From Omphiscola glabra (taxonomy: Eukaryota > Mollusca > Gastropoda > Lymnaeidae): a DNA stretch of 64,000 nucleotides. The notes under the pieces were generated by a model. That model was not told the origin of the DNA. It searched no databases and saw nothing but the letters and a program-made list of their open reading frames with translations. Position 1 is the stretch's first letter. Every line of letters begins with the position of its first letter. The stretch spans positions 26,753,896-26,817,895 of the forward strand of contig OZ024808.1 of assembly GCA_964017045.1 (NCBI GenBank), written 5' to 3'. The position numbers and the translations under genes are program-made. Positions 35,358 to 46,925 of the stretch are shown one piece after another.

Positions 35358-36615
35358 CACTTAATAATCCAGAGATGCTCAAACTAAGAGAAATAAATGT
35401 GGTAGGTAATAGCATTGTCTTAGCGTAGTCGATGTAGATGATATGATTTCAAATCCTTGAACTTGGAATGTGGTTTTTAACTCAGTCGACTATATCTATA
35501 GATGGATAATGATTTGTGGTGTTTAAATGAGTCAACCATATCTATAGATGGACAGGATTGCCCTAACCGTAGCTACTTGAATAGTTTGTATCCACTGCGT
35601 GACCCGAGCTGTCGTCGCTGTGGACAGACGCTGGAGACAGTCGAGCACCTACTAGCCCGACGCTAGCGACCTGAGTGACTGGGGTGCTGTCAGTAGAGAA
35701 AGTCATTGGAAGACCATGGCAAAATATGGTGCAGCAATCTTTTTGTGCAGCAAGTCCCAAAATGGAATACAGAATATGGCTTAGAAAATCCTCTTCTCCT
35801 ACATTGGCATCACACTTTCCAAAGGCGTAACAATCAGTGAAGAGTTCAGCCAAAATTTTCCAAAGATCCATTTCTTGACGTTCATGGTACAAAAGCCCCG
35901 ATGCAATAAATATTTAACACAACATATTATGCAGAACACAGAAGATAATATAGAATATCCCGGGTCAAGACTGTACAATAAATTTTCGTGGCATAAATAA
36001 TTTAATTCATTTGCACACAACTAGAGAATTTGCCCCAGCTAATGAGATGATATAAACACAATTCTCATCAAATGGTCGTACGAAATAATATTAAATAAAA
36101 TTTTGCCGAAAGAATACTAGAACCGCTTGGTTACTCCTTCTTTCAACAATAAGAATTTTTAAAAAAAAAATGTTTTTTTTTTTTATAAATGATTTGAAAA
36201 ACCATTGAACGGATTTTATTATTTTTTTTAAACATTGTGAGTTTGTCCCGTGGTACAAGAGTTTTATTTTAACACGGTGAAACAAACTCAATACTGAATA
36301 CTATTTAAAACATCTCTACACTTTTAACACTTTAAAACACCAAAACAAAAATCTTTTAATTATTGTAGATTGCATCAATGTTACCTTTTGCCTGTGGTAA
36401 ATCAAAGAAACATCGAAGAAAACGCAAATTTGAGTGTATGCCAAACAAAATCTTGCAAAATAGATAAAAAAGCTAACATGAAAATAAAGAAAAATAGAAG
36501 ATTTTCAAAAACTAGAACGTGTAACTCAGCTTCAAAAGCTTGACATAGCTCACAATCAACGCCTTGCCGCACCCAACCTGGTTATCTACAAGGACGTGTG
36601 TACACCTTGAATTAC
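35358..36615. other. Conserved upstream region of gene A
   Basis: 35560-36100 aligns with 51960-52620 in copy B, including GTAACAATCAGTGAAGAG, CATGG.ACAAAAGCCCC and ATAGA.TATCCCGGGT. In copy A a minus frame reads TDCYAFGKCDANVGEEDFLS; in copy B that reading is broken and a donor-like CCAAG|GTAAAAG sits at the matching point. It could be an upstream gene's exon or a regulatory block. Confidence 0.4.
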
Positions 36616-37265
36616 CACTGATATACCTTTAACAAAGAACATGAATAGTTTATTGATATACCTTTAACAAAGAACATGAATAGTTTATTGATATGCCTTT
36701 AACAAAGACAGTTTATTGATATACCTTTAACAAAGAACATGAATAGTTTATTGATATACCGTTAACAAAGAACATGAATAGTTTATTGATATACCGTTAA
36801 CAAAGAACATGAATAGTTTATTGATATACCGTTAACAAAGAACATGAATAGTTTATTGATATGCCTTTAACAAAGACAGTTTATTGATGTACCTTTAACA
36901 AAGAACATGAATAGTTTATTGATATACCGTTAACAAAGAACATGAATAGTTTATTGATATACCGTTAACAAAGGACATGAATAGTTTATTGATATACCGT
37001 TAACAAAGAACATGAATAGTTTATTGATATACCGTTAACAAAGAACATGAATAGTTTATTGATATACCTTTAACAAAGAACATGAATAGTTTATTGATAT
37101 GCCTTTAACAAAGAACATGAATAGTTTATTGATATACCTTTAACAAAGAACATGAATAGTTTATTGATATGCCTTTAACAAAGAACATGAATAGTTTATT
37201 GATATACCTTTAACAAAGAACATGAATAATTTATTGATATACCGTTAACAAAGAACATGAATAGT
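36616..37265. repeat. 35-bp minisatellite, about 19 copies
   Basis: Units are TTGATATACCGTTAACAAAG plus AACATGAATAGTTTA. Two shortened units (near 36700 and 36870) lack the same internal block. An inverted copy of the core lies at 37760-37790. Confidence 0.96.
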
Positions 37266-37873
37266 TTAAAAAATACGCTTTCTGTGATAAGTCTAGTCCG
37301 GCTAAGAATGAAAAGGATATTATTAGTTTTAAATCCAACGCTATCTCATTCCCGACAATGGGAGCGTATTGCAACCAGGCCAGGCCTGCCCCCCATCAAT
37401 TCAGATATAATCAAGTGTGTCAGCCTATACAAATGTATACAGCTTATATTTAGAACACTCTAGTGGGTCTCCCGGCCCCAAAGGAGTGGACATTATGCGT
37501 TCAGTACCTTTCGGTACTTGGTTACGGATGATCAAGATCAGTCCATCAATGTAGGGGTATTTGTTGGTTATATTATTTATATAGGTCATATAAAGAAGAA
37601 TCGAATTCAGGGCCCCTGGAATGTTATAAAAAGTTCATAACCCCAATGACTGCCTTCGGATAATGATGGATACATGTGACAAGTTTGGCAATGTAAAAAC
37701 GCAAGTGGAACAAACCCAAACACCCATAAAGAAACAAATTTCCATTATATATATATATATGTTCTTTGTTAAAGGCATATATATATGGCATCTTTCCGTC
37801 TAATAGAGACGATAGATTTATCTTTTCTGATTGCAGCTCTTGATACTTGGTTGTTAGCACTTGATACAAGAGC
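37266..37873. other. Unassigned; AT dinucleotide runs near 37750-37790
   Basis: ATATATATAT, then TGTTCTTTGTTAAAGGCATA (reverse complement of the 35-bp unit core), then another ATATAT run. The rest is unrecognised. Confidence 0.45.
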
Positions 37874-38012
37874 GAGACATTGAAACATAGTAGCAGAGAT
37901 GTAAGAGAGTGAAACATGGTAGCAGAGATGTGAGAGAGTGAAACATGGTAGCAGAGATGTGAGAGAGTGAAACATGGTAGCAGAGATGTGAGAGAGTGAA
38001 ACATAGTAGTAG
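37874..38012. repeat. 29-bp minisatellite, about 5 copies
   Basis: Units are GTGAAACATGGTAGCAGAGA plus TGTGAGAGA. Confidence 0.95.
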
Positions 38013-38076
38013 AGAAAGATTGTCATAGTACATGTTAAAATGGACGAGAGTTTTATCATCCAAATAAAGATATCCG

Positions 38077-39460
38077 GATGTAGATCAGAGAGTAGATCTA
38101 GAGTGTTGAGGTTCTCTATAATTCGTAGTATCAGAGAGCAAATCTGGAGTGTCAGGGCTCTCTATAATTCGTAGTATCAGAGAGCAAATCTGGAGTGTCA
38201 GGGTTCTCTATAATTCGTAGTATCAGAGAGCAGATCTGGAGTGTCAGGGTTCTCTATAATTCGTAGTATCAGAGAGCAGATCTGGAGTGTCAGGGCTCTC
38301 TATAATTCGTAGTATCGGAGAGCAGATCTGGAGTGTCAGGGTTCTCTATAATTCGTAGTATCAGAGAGCAAATCTGGAGTGTCAGGGTTCTCTATAATTC
38401 GTAGTATCAGAGAGCAGATCTCGAGTGTCAGGGTTCTCTATAATTCGTAGTATCAGAGAGCAAATCTGGAGTGTCAGGGTTCTCTATAATTCGTAGTATC
38501 AGAGAGCAGATCTGGAGTGTCAGGGTTCTCTATAATTCGTAGTATCAGAGAGCAAATCTGGAGTGTCAGGGCTCTCTATAATTTGTAGTATCAGAGAGCA
38601 GATCTGGAGTGTCAGGGCTCTCTATAATTCGTAGTATCAGAGAGCAGATCTGGAGTGTCAGGGTTCTCTATAATTCGTAGTATCAGAGAGCAGATCTGGA
38701 GTGTCAGAGTTCTCTATAATTCGTAGTATCAGAGAGCAGATCTGGAGTGTCAGAGTTCTCTATAATTCGTAGTATCAGAGAGCAAATCTGGAGTGTCAGG
38801 GTTCTCTATAATTCGTAGTATCAGAGAGCAAATCTGGAGTGTCAGGGTGCTTTATAATTCGTAGTATCAGAGAGTAGATCTAGAGTGTTGAGGTTCTCTA
38901 TAATTCGTAGTATCAGAGAGCAGATCTGGAGTGTCAGGGTTCTCTATAATTCGTAGTATCAGAGAGCAAATCTGGAGTGTCAGGGCTCTCTATAATTTGT
39001 AGTATCAGAGAGCAGATCTGGAGTGTCAGGGCTCTCTATAATTCGTAGTATCAGAGAGCAGATCTGGAGTGTCTGGGTTCTCTATAATTCGTAGTATCAG
39101 AGAGCAGATCTGGAGTGTCAGGGTTCTCTATAATTCGTAGTATCAGAGAGCAAATCTGGAGTGTCAGGGCTCTCTATAATTCGTAGTATCAGAGAGCAAA
39201 TCTGGAGTGTCTGGGTTCTCTATAATTCGTAGTATCAGAGAGCAGATCTGGAGTGTCAGAGTTCTCTATAATTCGTAGTATCAGAGAGCAAATCTGGAGT
39301 GTCAGGGCTCTCTATAATTCGTAGTATCAGAGAGCAAATCTGGAGTGTCAGGGTTCTCTATAATTCGTAGTATCAGAGAGCAAATCTGGAGTGTCAGGGC
39401 TCTCTATAATTCGTAGTATCAGAGAGCAGATCTGGAGTGTCAGGGCTCTCTATAATTCTT
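38077..39460. repeat. 46-bp satellite, about 30 copies
   Basis: Units are GTATCAGAGAGCAGATCTGG, AGTGTCAGGGTTCTCTATAA, TTCGTA. Alternating variants (GCAAATC/GCAGATC, GGGCTC/GGGTTC) recur in runs of several units, suggesting block duplication. Confidence 0.97.
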
Positions 39461-39524
39461 AATGGAACCTATGTCATAATGTGTTATATTTCTTTAATGA
39501 TTTTATTTTATTTTATCTTTAAGG

Positions 39525-39719
39525 CAGTGGTTCTCAACCTTCCTAATGCCGCGACCCTTCAAACAGTTCCTCATGTTGTGGCGATCCCCAGCCATAAAAT
39601 TATTTTTGTTTCTACTTCATAACTGTAGTGTATATGTGTTTTCAGATGGTCTTAGGCGACCCCTGGGAGAGGTCGCGCGACCCCCAAAGGGGTCGCGACC
39701 CACAGGTTGAGAACCGCTG
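39525..39719 (+). mobile_element. SPIN-like hAT element, copy 1 (195 bp)
   Basis: It begins CAGTGGTTCTCAACCTTCCT and ends AGGTTGAGAACCGCTG, an inverted repeat with 15 of 16 bases matching. It is flanked by a perfect 8-bp duplication CTTTAAGG (39517-39524 and 39720-39727). Internal words (AATGCCGCGACCC, GTTCCTCATGTTGTGG, GGTCTTAGGCGACCCCTG, AAAGGGGTCGCGACCCACAG) match my recollection of the SPIN (Space Invader) nonautonomous hAT family, known for horizontal transfer among tetrapods and also reported from a triatomine bug and a pond snail. The central part is short compared with longer SPIN forms. It is noncoding and depends on a transposase encoded elsewhere. Confidence 0.9.
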
Positions 39720-39794
39720 CTTTAAGGCATCATATTTTTGTATTTAGGATTATCTCCCATGATATAAAATTAAGTCCTTCAACATCTCTCTGCA

Positions 39795-40165
39795 ACCTGT
39801 CTCCCCATCATGTCTCTCCAAACTGTATCCCAAGATTTCTCCCCAAACTTTCCACCAAACCAGTCTCCCCAGCCTTGCTCCCCAGCTTGTCTCCCAACAT
39901 TTCTCCCCAAACTGTCCACCAAACCTGTCTCCCCAGCCTTTCTCCCAAGCTTGTCTCCCAACATTTCTCCCCAAACTGTCCACCAAACCAGTCTCCCCAG
40001 CCTTTCTCCCAAGCTTGTCAACCAACATTTCTCCCCAAACTGTCCACCAAACCAGTCTCCCCAGCCTTTCTCCCCAGCTTGTCTCCCAACATTTCTCCCC
40101 AAACTGTCCACCAAACCAGTCTGCCCAGCCTTTTTCCCCAGCTTTTTCCCAACATGTCTCCCCGT
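39795..40165. repeat. About 62-bp tandem repeat, 6 copies
   Basis: Units contain CCAAACTGTCCACCAAACCA and CAGCCTTTCTCCCAAGCTTG. Long frames here are repeat artefacts. Confidence 0.94.
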
Positions 40166-40496
40166 TTGTCACGCATGTCTTCGCGTGACTCCGTCGTCTA
40201 GGGTACGGTATTTTAAACACTCTGTACACCAGTACACAGACACGTGAACACTCTGTATACAAGTACACATACACTTGACACATAGTTCTTTGCAGTTATT
40301 AGTTCTCAACGTGTATTCCACTAACATAATCTCCCATTAGTTACGTAGGTACCGCTAACAAGCTTAGCCAAACCAACCACACATACCCACGGCTCTCTGG
40401 CAACAATCACACTGATACGGTCAGTTTCCAAACCACGCGTTCTCCCCTGACAACCTGCACACTACTACGGTACTATCCCCTGGCGACAAGTACACT

Positions 40497-40745
40497 ATAC
40501 GATACCACCCCTTTAGTCTCCGCTCTACCCTGCTCTACTGACCACCCACACACTACTACCATACTACCCCCTTTAGTCTCCGTTCTCCCCTGCTCTACTG
40601 ACAATCTGCACGCTACTACCATACTACCCCCTTTACTCTCCGTTCTCCCCTGCTGTACTGACCACCTGCACACTACCACCGTCCTACCCCCTTTACTCTC
40701 CGTTCTCCCCTGATGTACTGACCACCTGCACACTACCACCGTACT
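40497..40745. repeat. 60-bp tandem repeat, about 4 copies
   Basis: Units contain TTTAGTCTCCGTTCTCCCCT and GTACTGACCACCTGCACAC. Confidence 0.93.
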
Positions 40746-41187
40746 ACCCCAATATGCCTTTAGTATCCCTACGTTTATAGTCTGCATGGCACAAAACAGA
40801 CTCTCAGGGATTCTAACACATTGACGCCGTTTTTTGTCTCCCCTTCCTTTCTCCTCTTCTTTTCTCCCCAACTTGCCAGGTAGAATATGGATTTCAAGTA
40901 AAAAGGAAAGGGAAATAATTTCATTCCCAAATTTTCACCTCCATTTTTGTTTAAACATTTCTAAAAATAAAGAGCAGCAACATTTGTATTTTGTTCATGT
41001 TACACAAATTTAAAATGTTACCATTTTATATTATTTTAGAAGAAAAAAAAGAAATACCTAATTTATTAGTTCCATTTTCGTATACCATGCAACACAGAGC
41101 AAGATATATATCAAATTATTTATATATACTTTTTTACTGTTTAATTTTAATAATAACATGTAACGTGCGTGACTTATCGCGAAAACA
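40746..41187. other. Unassigned AT-rich stretch
   Basis: Nothing recognised. Confidence 0.3.
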
Positions 41188-41292
41188 GTAATGGCAGAAG
41201 ATAACAGTAATGGCACAAGACAACAGTAATGGCACAAGACAACAGTAATGGCACAAGACAACAGTAATGGCACAAGACAACAGTAATGGCAC
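41188..41292. repeat. 19-bp minisatellite, 5-6 copies
   Basis: Units are CAGTAATGGCACAAGACAA. Confidence 0.95.
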
Positions 41293-41904
41293 AGATATAT
41301 ATATTATTAAATAACATGTTTGTGATTATAAACAAATAAAGATCTTTCTTCTCATTTGTGGAACATGTTTACTTTATTTCGAAATCAATCTCTGTGAATT
41401 TAGTTCAGACCGTTGTTAAAAAAAGTAATAGAAACGTAAACCCAAATTTAATTACAAAGCCTTCACAAATTTACTGATTCCAGATATGGATAATCTGCCT
41501 TAAATTAAATAAATTAAACTAAAACCCAAATATATTTTGTCTCGTTCGTGTTTCAATATTGTTCCGTCGCGAGTACAGGATCAATGTCAAGTTTTTTAGA
41601 TTCCATGGCCGTTGTAAACACACTGAAATAACATGATAAAATTTTATTTAAAAAAAATATACACTAAAGTTATAAATTTTATCAGTTTAAAATATATGTG
41701 CAAATTTATTAATGTAATTTAAATTTGATGTGAATAGCGTTTTCGGTAACTTAATGATAATACATGGACTATTATCATTTATAATTTTCAGATATTTGTT
41801 AAAAAATACTAGGGACGATAAGATGAGACCTGATGTTATCGAATGGACAATGAGTGAGAGACGGGTGCGGTAAAAGGAACGGAGAGTTTGTGTGGAAAAA
41901 GTAG
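41293..41904. other. Unassigned AT-rich stretch
   Basis: No supported feature; the left edge of duplication copy B is near its end. Confidence 0.3.
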
Positions 41905-42830
41905 ATGGATGGCGTGGAACAAGGAGTGAAAGATGGCGTGGAAGTGGGATTGAAAGATGGCGTGGAAGTGGGAGAGAAAGATAACGTGGAACAAGGAGTG
42001 AAAGATGGCGTGGATGTGGGAGTGAAAGATGGCGTGGAAGTGGGAGTGAAAGATGGCGTGGAAGTGGGAGTGAAAGATGGCGTGGAAGAAGGAGTGAAAG
42101 ATGGCGTGGAAGTAGGAGTGAAATATGGCGTGGAACAAGGAGTGAAAGATGGCGTGGAACAAGGAGTGAAAGATGGCGTGGAAGTGGGAGTGAAAGATGG
42201 CGTGGAACAAGGAGTGAAAGATGGCGTGGAACAAGGAGTGAAAGATGGCGTGGAATAAGGAGTGAAAGATGGCGTGGAACAATGAGTGAAAAAAGGCGTG
42301 GAACAAGGAGTGAAAGATGGCGTGGTAGAAGGAGTGAAAGATGGCGTGGAACAAGGAGTGAAAGATGGCGTGGAACAAGGAGTGAAAGATGGCGTGGAAG
42401 TAGAAGTGACGATGGCGTGGAAGAAGAAGTGAAAGATGGCGTGAAGAAGGAGTGAAAGATGGCGTGGAAGAAGGAGTGAAAGATGGCATGGAATAGGGAG
42501 GAAAAGATGGCGTGGAAGAAGGAGTGAAAGATTGCGTGGAAGAAGGAGTGAAAGATGGCGTGGAACAAGGAGTGAAAGATGGCGGGGAAGTGGGAGTGAG
42601 GATGGCGTGGAAGAAGGAGTGAAAGATGGCGTTGAACAAGGAGTGAAAGATGGCGTGGAATAGGGTGGAAAAGATGGCGTGGAAGAAGGCGTGAAAGATG
42701 GCGTGGAAGAAGGAGTGAAAGATGGCGTGGAAGAACGAGTGAAAGATGGCGTGGAACAAGGAGTGAAAGATGGCGTGGAAGAAGGAGTGAAATATGGCGT
42801 GGAAGTAGGAGTGACAGATGGCGACGAATA
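41905..42830. repeat. 24-bp array, about 38 copies
   Basis: Units are like GATGGCGTGGAAGTAGGAGT plus GAAA, with GAAC/GAAG variants. 24 is 8 codons, so frames are open on both strands. Confidence 0.97.
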
Positions 42831-43169
42831 ATGTGTGCCTGACAGGAGTGATGGAGGGATTGACATATGGCGTGAAGTACGAGTTGACAGATAAGGTGGA
42901 TCAAGGCGTGATGGATGGCATTGAAAAAGGTGTGACAGATGGTGTGAAATAAGGAGTGACAGAAAGGCGTGGAAAGGAGAAGTGATAAATGGTTTAGAAG
43001 AAGGAGTGAGTGATGGCGTCGAAGAAGGAATGACATATGTTGTGGAGGAGGAGTGACAGACGTCGTGGAGGAGGGATTTGCTGATTATGTCAAGGAGGAG
43101 TGACTGAAAATATTACGAACTTCATAGGGTTCGTATCTTCCAAATATACGATCTTAATTAATTACGTTT

Positions 43170-43345
43170 ATCTTCACATGTTAGGAGATTCACAACAGTA
43201 AGATTCTGATGTTAGGATCTTTGTAACGATAGCACGTCACATGTTAGGATTCACAACAGTAAGATTCTGATGTTAGGATCTTTGTAACGATAGCACGTCA
43301 CATGTTAGGATCTTCATAACGTTAAAACTTCACATGTTAGGATCT
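43170..43345. repeat. About 60-bp tandem repeat, 2-3 copies
   Basis: Repeated blocks contain TTCACAACAGTAAGATTCTG and ATGTTAGGATCTTTGTAACG. Confidence 0.88.
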
Positions 43346-43387
43346 TCCCCGTAACAAACTGACTACTCCCGCAGGAGGTGCGTTTGA

Positions 43388-43855
43388 TAAACTCCACTTT
43401 GTCTTGGGAAAGACTACATCATTCTAGGACACAATTCTCAAAACTCCACTTTGTCTTGGGAAAGACTACATCATTCTAGGACACAATTCTCAAAACACCA
43501 CTTTGTCTTGGGAAAGACTACAGCATTCTAGGACACAATTCTCAAAACTCCACTTTGTCTTGGGAAAGACTACATCATTCTAGGACACAATTCTCAAAAC
43601 TCCACTTTGTCTTGGGAAAAACTACATCATTCTAGGACACAATTCTCAAAATCCACGTTGTCTGGGAAAGACTACATCATTCTAGGACACAATTCTCAAA
43701 ACTCCACGTTGTCTGGGAAAGACTACAATATTCTAAGACACAATTCTCAAAACTCCACGTTGTCTGGGAAAGACTACAATATTCTATGGCACAATTCTCA
43801 AAACTCCACGTTGTCTGGGAAAGATTACATCATTCTAGGACACAATTCTCAAAAC
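43388..43855. repeat. 52-bp tandem repeat, about 9 copies
   Basis: Units are ACTCCACTTTGTCTTGGGAA, AGACTACATCATTCTAGGAC, ACAATTCTCAAA; later units lack a T. Confidence 0.95.
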
Positions 43856-43984
43856 GCCAGGTTGAAAATACTAACGTTCTCTATTCACAAGGCTGCACTG
43901 GGTAACGACAGGTTAAAAAAGAACTTCATCTCTCCGCACATCACTACAATGGCACTGATCTTAGTCTCCAAACTGGTACAGAAC

Positions 43985-44345
43985 GACTAGCGCTTGCACT
44001 GCCACACTAACCAAATATTAGCCCTTGCACTGCCACACAAACCAAATATTAGCCCTTGCACTGCCACACTAACTAAATACTAGCCCTGGCACTGCCACAC
44101 TAACTAAATACTAGCCCTTGCACTGCCACACTAACTAAATACTAGCCCTTGCACTGCCACACTAACTAAATACTAGCCCTTGCACTGCCACACTAACTAA
44201 ATACTAGCCCTTGCACTGCCACACTATCTAAATACTAGCCCTTGCACTGCCACACTAACTAAATACTAGCCCTTGCACTGCCACACTATCTAAATACTAG
44301 CCCTTGCACTGCCACACTAACTAAATACTAGCCCTTGCACTGCCA
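43985..44345. repeat. 31-bp minisatellite, about 11 copies
   Basis: Units are TAGCCCTTGCACTGCCACAC plus TAACTAAATAC. Confidence 0.96.
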
Positions 44346-44559
44346 CGCCAACTAACCGTACAATAAACACCTTAACAAAAAATTAATTCCACGATCTGAA
44401 GCCACGATCTACAACGTTCAAAACTCTCTTACGATCAACAAAACTTCATGCAAAACATTCACTCTCATAAAGCTAGTTCACAACAGATGGCGTGGAAGGA
44501 GTGGCCAATTGCGTGTAAGAAGGAATGAGATCGTTTTTCTTTATTCAATGTTGAGTCAT

Positions 44560-44720
44560 TTACATATTTTCAAAAGTTCTAACATGTATTTATATATTAT
44601 GAAAAGTTCTAATATTTATTAACATATTATCAAAAGTTCCAACATTTATTTACATATTATCAAAAGTTCTAACATTTATTTACATATTATCAAAAGTTCT
44701 AACATGTATTTATATATCTC
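44560..44720. repeat. 30-bp minisatellite, about 5 copies
   Basis: Units are CAAAAGTTCTAACATTTATT plus TACATATTAT. Confidence 0.92.
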
Positions 44721-45115
44721 TTATTGTTAAATACTTGAAAATAATATTGTCTGTTAAAGACTGACCTGAAGATGAGGTCGGAATGTGTTAAAGACTGTTT
44801 GACTTACGAGCCTATGAGTTAGGGAAACGGACAAGTTATGTTATCTTGAGCCAGCCGAGCTCTGACATTCGTTTTATACGTAGATAATACAAATGTGTAA
44901 GGGCATTCCATTTCGGCAGGATTCGCTGTGATGCAGGACATGAACCCCTGAATGAAGCTGAAATAAAAATTGGATTAAATGACATCTGGTATTTTATTCT
45001 AGAGTAGCAATAGTTGCTATTTGTTGTAATTGTTGTCCTGTGTCTTACGATTACATATTGAAAGATATTAATTTATCCTTTTAGAATATGTTGTTAGGTA
45101 GTTTATTTAACATTT

Positions 45116-45455
45116 GCTGGCATCCGTCCGCAGGACGATAAGCTGGTTCCCAACTGCAAATCGCCTCTCTCCACGCCGCTGGATAACCCCAAGGGAACAT
45201 CATGTGGATGATACAGCTTGGCACCAGTGGGAGTCGCAGGAGTTGCCGGAATGTTTCTTTGTATCAATGTTATCCGCCTGTCGGTTTTGAATTCAGAGTT
45301 GTCTTCTCTTAGATGAGTTGCCGTCCAAGGTTAACGAGTCCCATCCACCCGGGGTGCTGGTGGTGTTTATGCTTGGCTGGGCTTTGGTGGGGATTGAGCT
45401 CCAGACCATCAACTTGAGATTTGCTCAGTTTAGACCACTCGGCCACCCAGCACCC
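45116..45455 (-). mobile_element. tRNA-derived SINE, near full length
   Basis: On the minus strand it begins GGGTGCTGGGTGGCCGAGTG then GTCTAAACTGAGC. TGGCCGAGTGG fits a pol III A box, and GGAGCTCAATCCC downstream is a degenerate B box, as in a Leu/Ser-type tRNA head. The body contains GGCAACTCATCTAAGAGAAG, CATTCCGGCAACTCCTGCGA and GCGGCGTGGAGAGAGGCGAT, and ends CCGGATGCCAG-like. A headless copy at 59908-60220 shares the body and end. TTATTTAA on both sides may be a short target duplication. Confidence 0.75.
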
Positions 45456-45559
45456 AATTATTTAATATATAATTATATTTAAAATATTATTTTTCTCTAA
45501 TCAGATAATACATTGCCAATTGTTACGGACTTATGACAATAGGTGTTGACAGGGGTCCC

Positions 45560-45722
45560 CCTGAGGCCATAAATAAATGTGGGGTCCCCCTAAGGCCATA
45601 ACTAAATGTATCCCTAGAAGAAAACCTGGTCTCAATATTATGGATTCTGAAAAGCAGACAACTAGAAATGAGATGCAAAAATTAAAAACTGCATGTGAGG
45701 AATATTTCATCTTATAATTGCA
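45560..45722 (+). other. Possible coding remnant before the LINE
   Basis: The plus strand reads RRKPGLNIMDSEKQTTRNEM then QKLKTACEEYFIL after a possible acceptor (ATCCCTAG). Composition looks coding, but no family is recognised and the piece is short. Confidence 0.2.
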
Positions 45723-46428
45723 ATATTAATAATAATAATAAAGTTCATTTGAAAAATCACGCTTCATCCCCAAAGGCTCGAAGCGCGGTACAAAAACTAA
45801 GCTGGGAGATAATAACTAGCAGGAAAAGATGGTAGACAACATCATTCCAGCAGGTGTTTGCGAAATAGATGAGTTTTTAAATTTGTTTTGAAGGACTCCA
45901 GCGTCTGGCTGTTTTTGAGAGCGTCAGGAAGGGTGTTCCAAATGGTTGGGCCAGCAAATGCGAACGTGTGCTTTCCGTAAGTTTCAAGGCGAACACGCGG
46001 TATCGAGAGTTTGCCACTATCAGATGAGCGGAGTTGTCTAGTGGGTACATAAGGCGTCATGAGCGCTTGGAGATAGGACGGCGCCAGGTCATGCAAGCAG
46101 CGGTAGCACAGAGTTGCGATTTTGTACTCTATGCGAGCGCGGACCGGCAGCCAATGCAATTCTATCAGAAGAGTTTTAGCATGGTCGAATTTGCGTTTAC
46201 GAAGAACAATTCGAGCCGCATTATTCTGTGCTCTTTGAATTTTATCCAGGAGCGTAGCTGGAAGACCCACCATGAGAGCATTGCAGTAGTCCATGCGTGA
46301 TAGCACGAATGCAGACATCAGCCTCTTTGATGCATCCAACGTTAAGAAGGGTCTGATATGACTAATTCTGCGCAGCTCTAGAAAAATCGCCTTGCAAAGC
46401 ATGAATTAATGAATAGGATATAGGCTCA
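45723..46428 (-). mobile_element. 5'-truncated CR1/L2-like LINE with 14-bp target duplication
   Basis: It is flanked by ATCTTATAATTGCA at 45709-45722 and 46429-46442. The 3' end has an (ATT)n tail, AATAAA-like sequence and GTACCGCGCTTCGAGCC, as in the copy at 23188-23487. The 186-codon minus frame (46402-45842) is the C-terminal end of a reverse transcriptase: MLCKAIFLELRRISHIRPFL, then SRMDYCNALMVGLPATLLDK, QRAQNNAARIVLRKRKFDHA, ELHWLPVRARIEYKIATLCY and FAGPTIWNTLPDAL. The palm and endonuclease are absent. The open frame and long duplication suggest a rather young insertion into segmental copy B. Confidence 0.9.
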
Positions 46429-46760
46429 ATCTTATAATTGCAGTACTAATAAATATGATATAAGTCACTGTCCTAAGATTTAGATTTTATTCTCGATAAC
46501 TATTTTTTGTAAAAAAAATATCACTTTTCTTATAATATAATAATTTATATTATTACAACTGTTATTATATTGTAATATATGTGTTATATCAATAAAATCC
46601 TGCTCTTGTGTCATGCTAAGCTGCAATTTACAAATAAACTAATTATTATCCACCGGAAATTTTTTCACACTCTTTCTGTCAGGATATCATGTTGAAAATG
46701 TGTGATCACACCACTGCTTATGCCAACCACATGATAGCAGAAAAAGAAGTACCTCTAGAC
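46429..46760. other. AT-rich stretch; possible plus-strand exon remnant
   Basis: After a good acceptor (CACTCTTTCTGTCAG, near 46680) the plus strand reads DIMLKMCDHTTAYANHMIAE KEVPLD until the SPIN-like insertion. The family is unknown and no donor was found. Confidence 0.2.
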
Positions 46761-46925
46761 CAGTGGTTCTCAACCATCCTAATCCCGAGACCCCCAAAGC
46801 ACAAAATTATTTTCTTCGCTACTTTATAACTGTAGAGTACATGTGTTTACCGATGGTCTATGGCGACCCCTGGGAGAGGGTCGTTCAACCCCCTAAAGGG
46901 GTCGCGACTCACAGGTAGACCGCAG
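46761..46925 (+). mobile_element. SPIN-like hAT element, copy 2 (165 bp)
   Basis: It starts CAGTGGTTCTCAACCATCCT, with a perfect 8-bp duplication CTCTAGAC at 46753-46760 and 46926-46933. The internal words GGTCTATGGCGACCCCTGGG and AAAGGGGTCGCGACTCACAG match copy 1. The left third has a deletion (the CAGTTCCTCATGTTG block is missing), and the right end (GTAGACCGCAG) is eroded relative to copy 1's inverted repeat. Confidence 0.88.

Larger units (their letters stand above)
32440..36550 (+). repeat. Segmental duplication, copy A (partner 41900-53220)
   Basis: Landmarks occur in the same order and direction in both copies. They are: a 24-bp GA-rich array; a TTAGGATCTTCATAA array; a block around GACAAGTTATGTT and AAGGTGTAAGGGCAT; TGCTGCATTTAAATTC with ATCACAACGTCTGGA; a CT tract; a TGTTGTCCTGTCC-like block; a G-rich block; exon 2; exon 1 and promoter; the GCATCACACTT/GTAACAATCAGTGAAGAG block; and ATTGTAGATT.CATCAATGTTAC. 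Divergence is high, so the event is old. Confidence 0.85.

Noticed and set aside
41687..43036. 449-codon His/Leu/Pro/Ser-rich minus frame
   Set aside because: Generated by the 24-bp array. Overlapping frames on both strands are equally open, and the low-complexity reading is not a gene.
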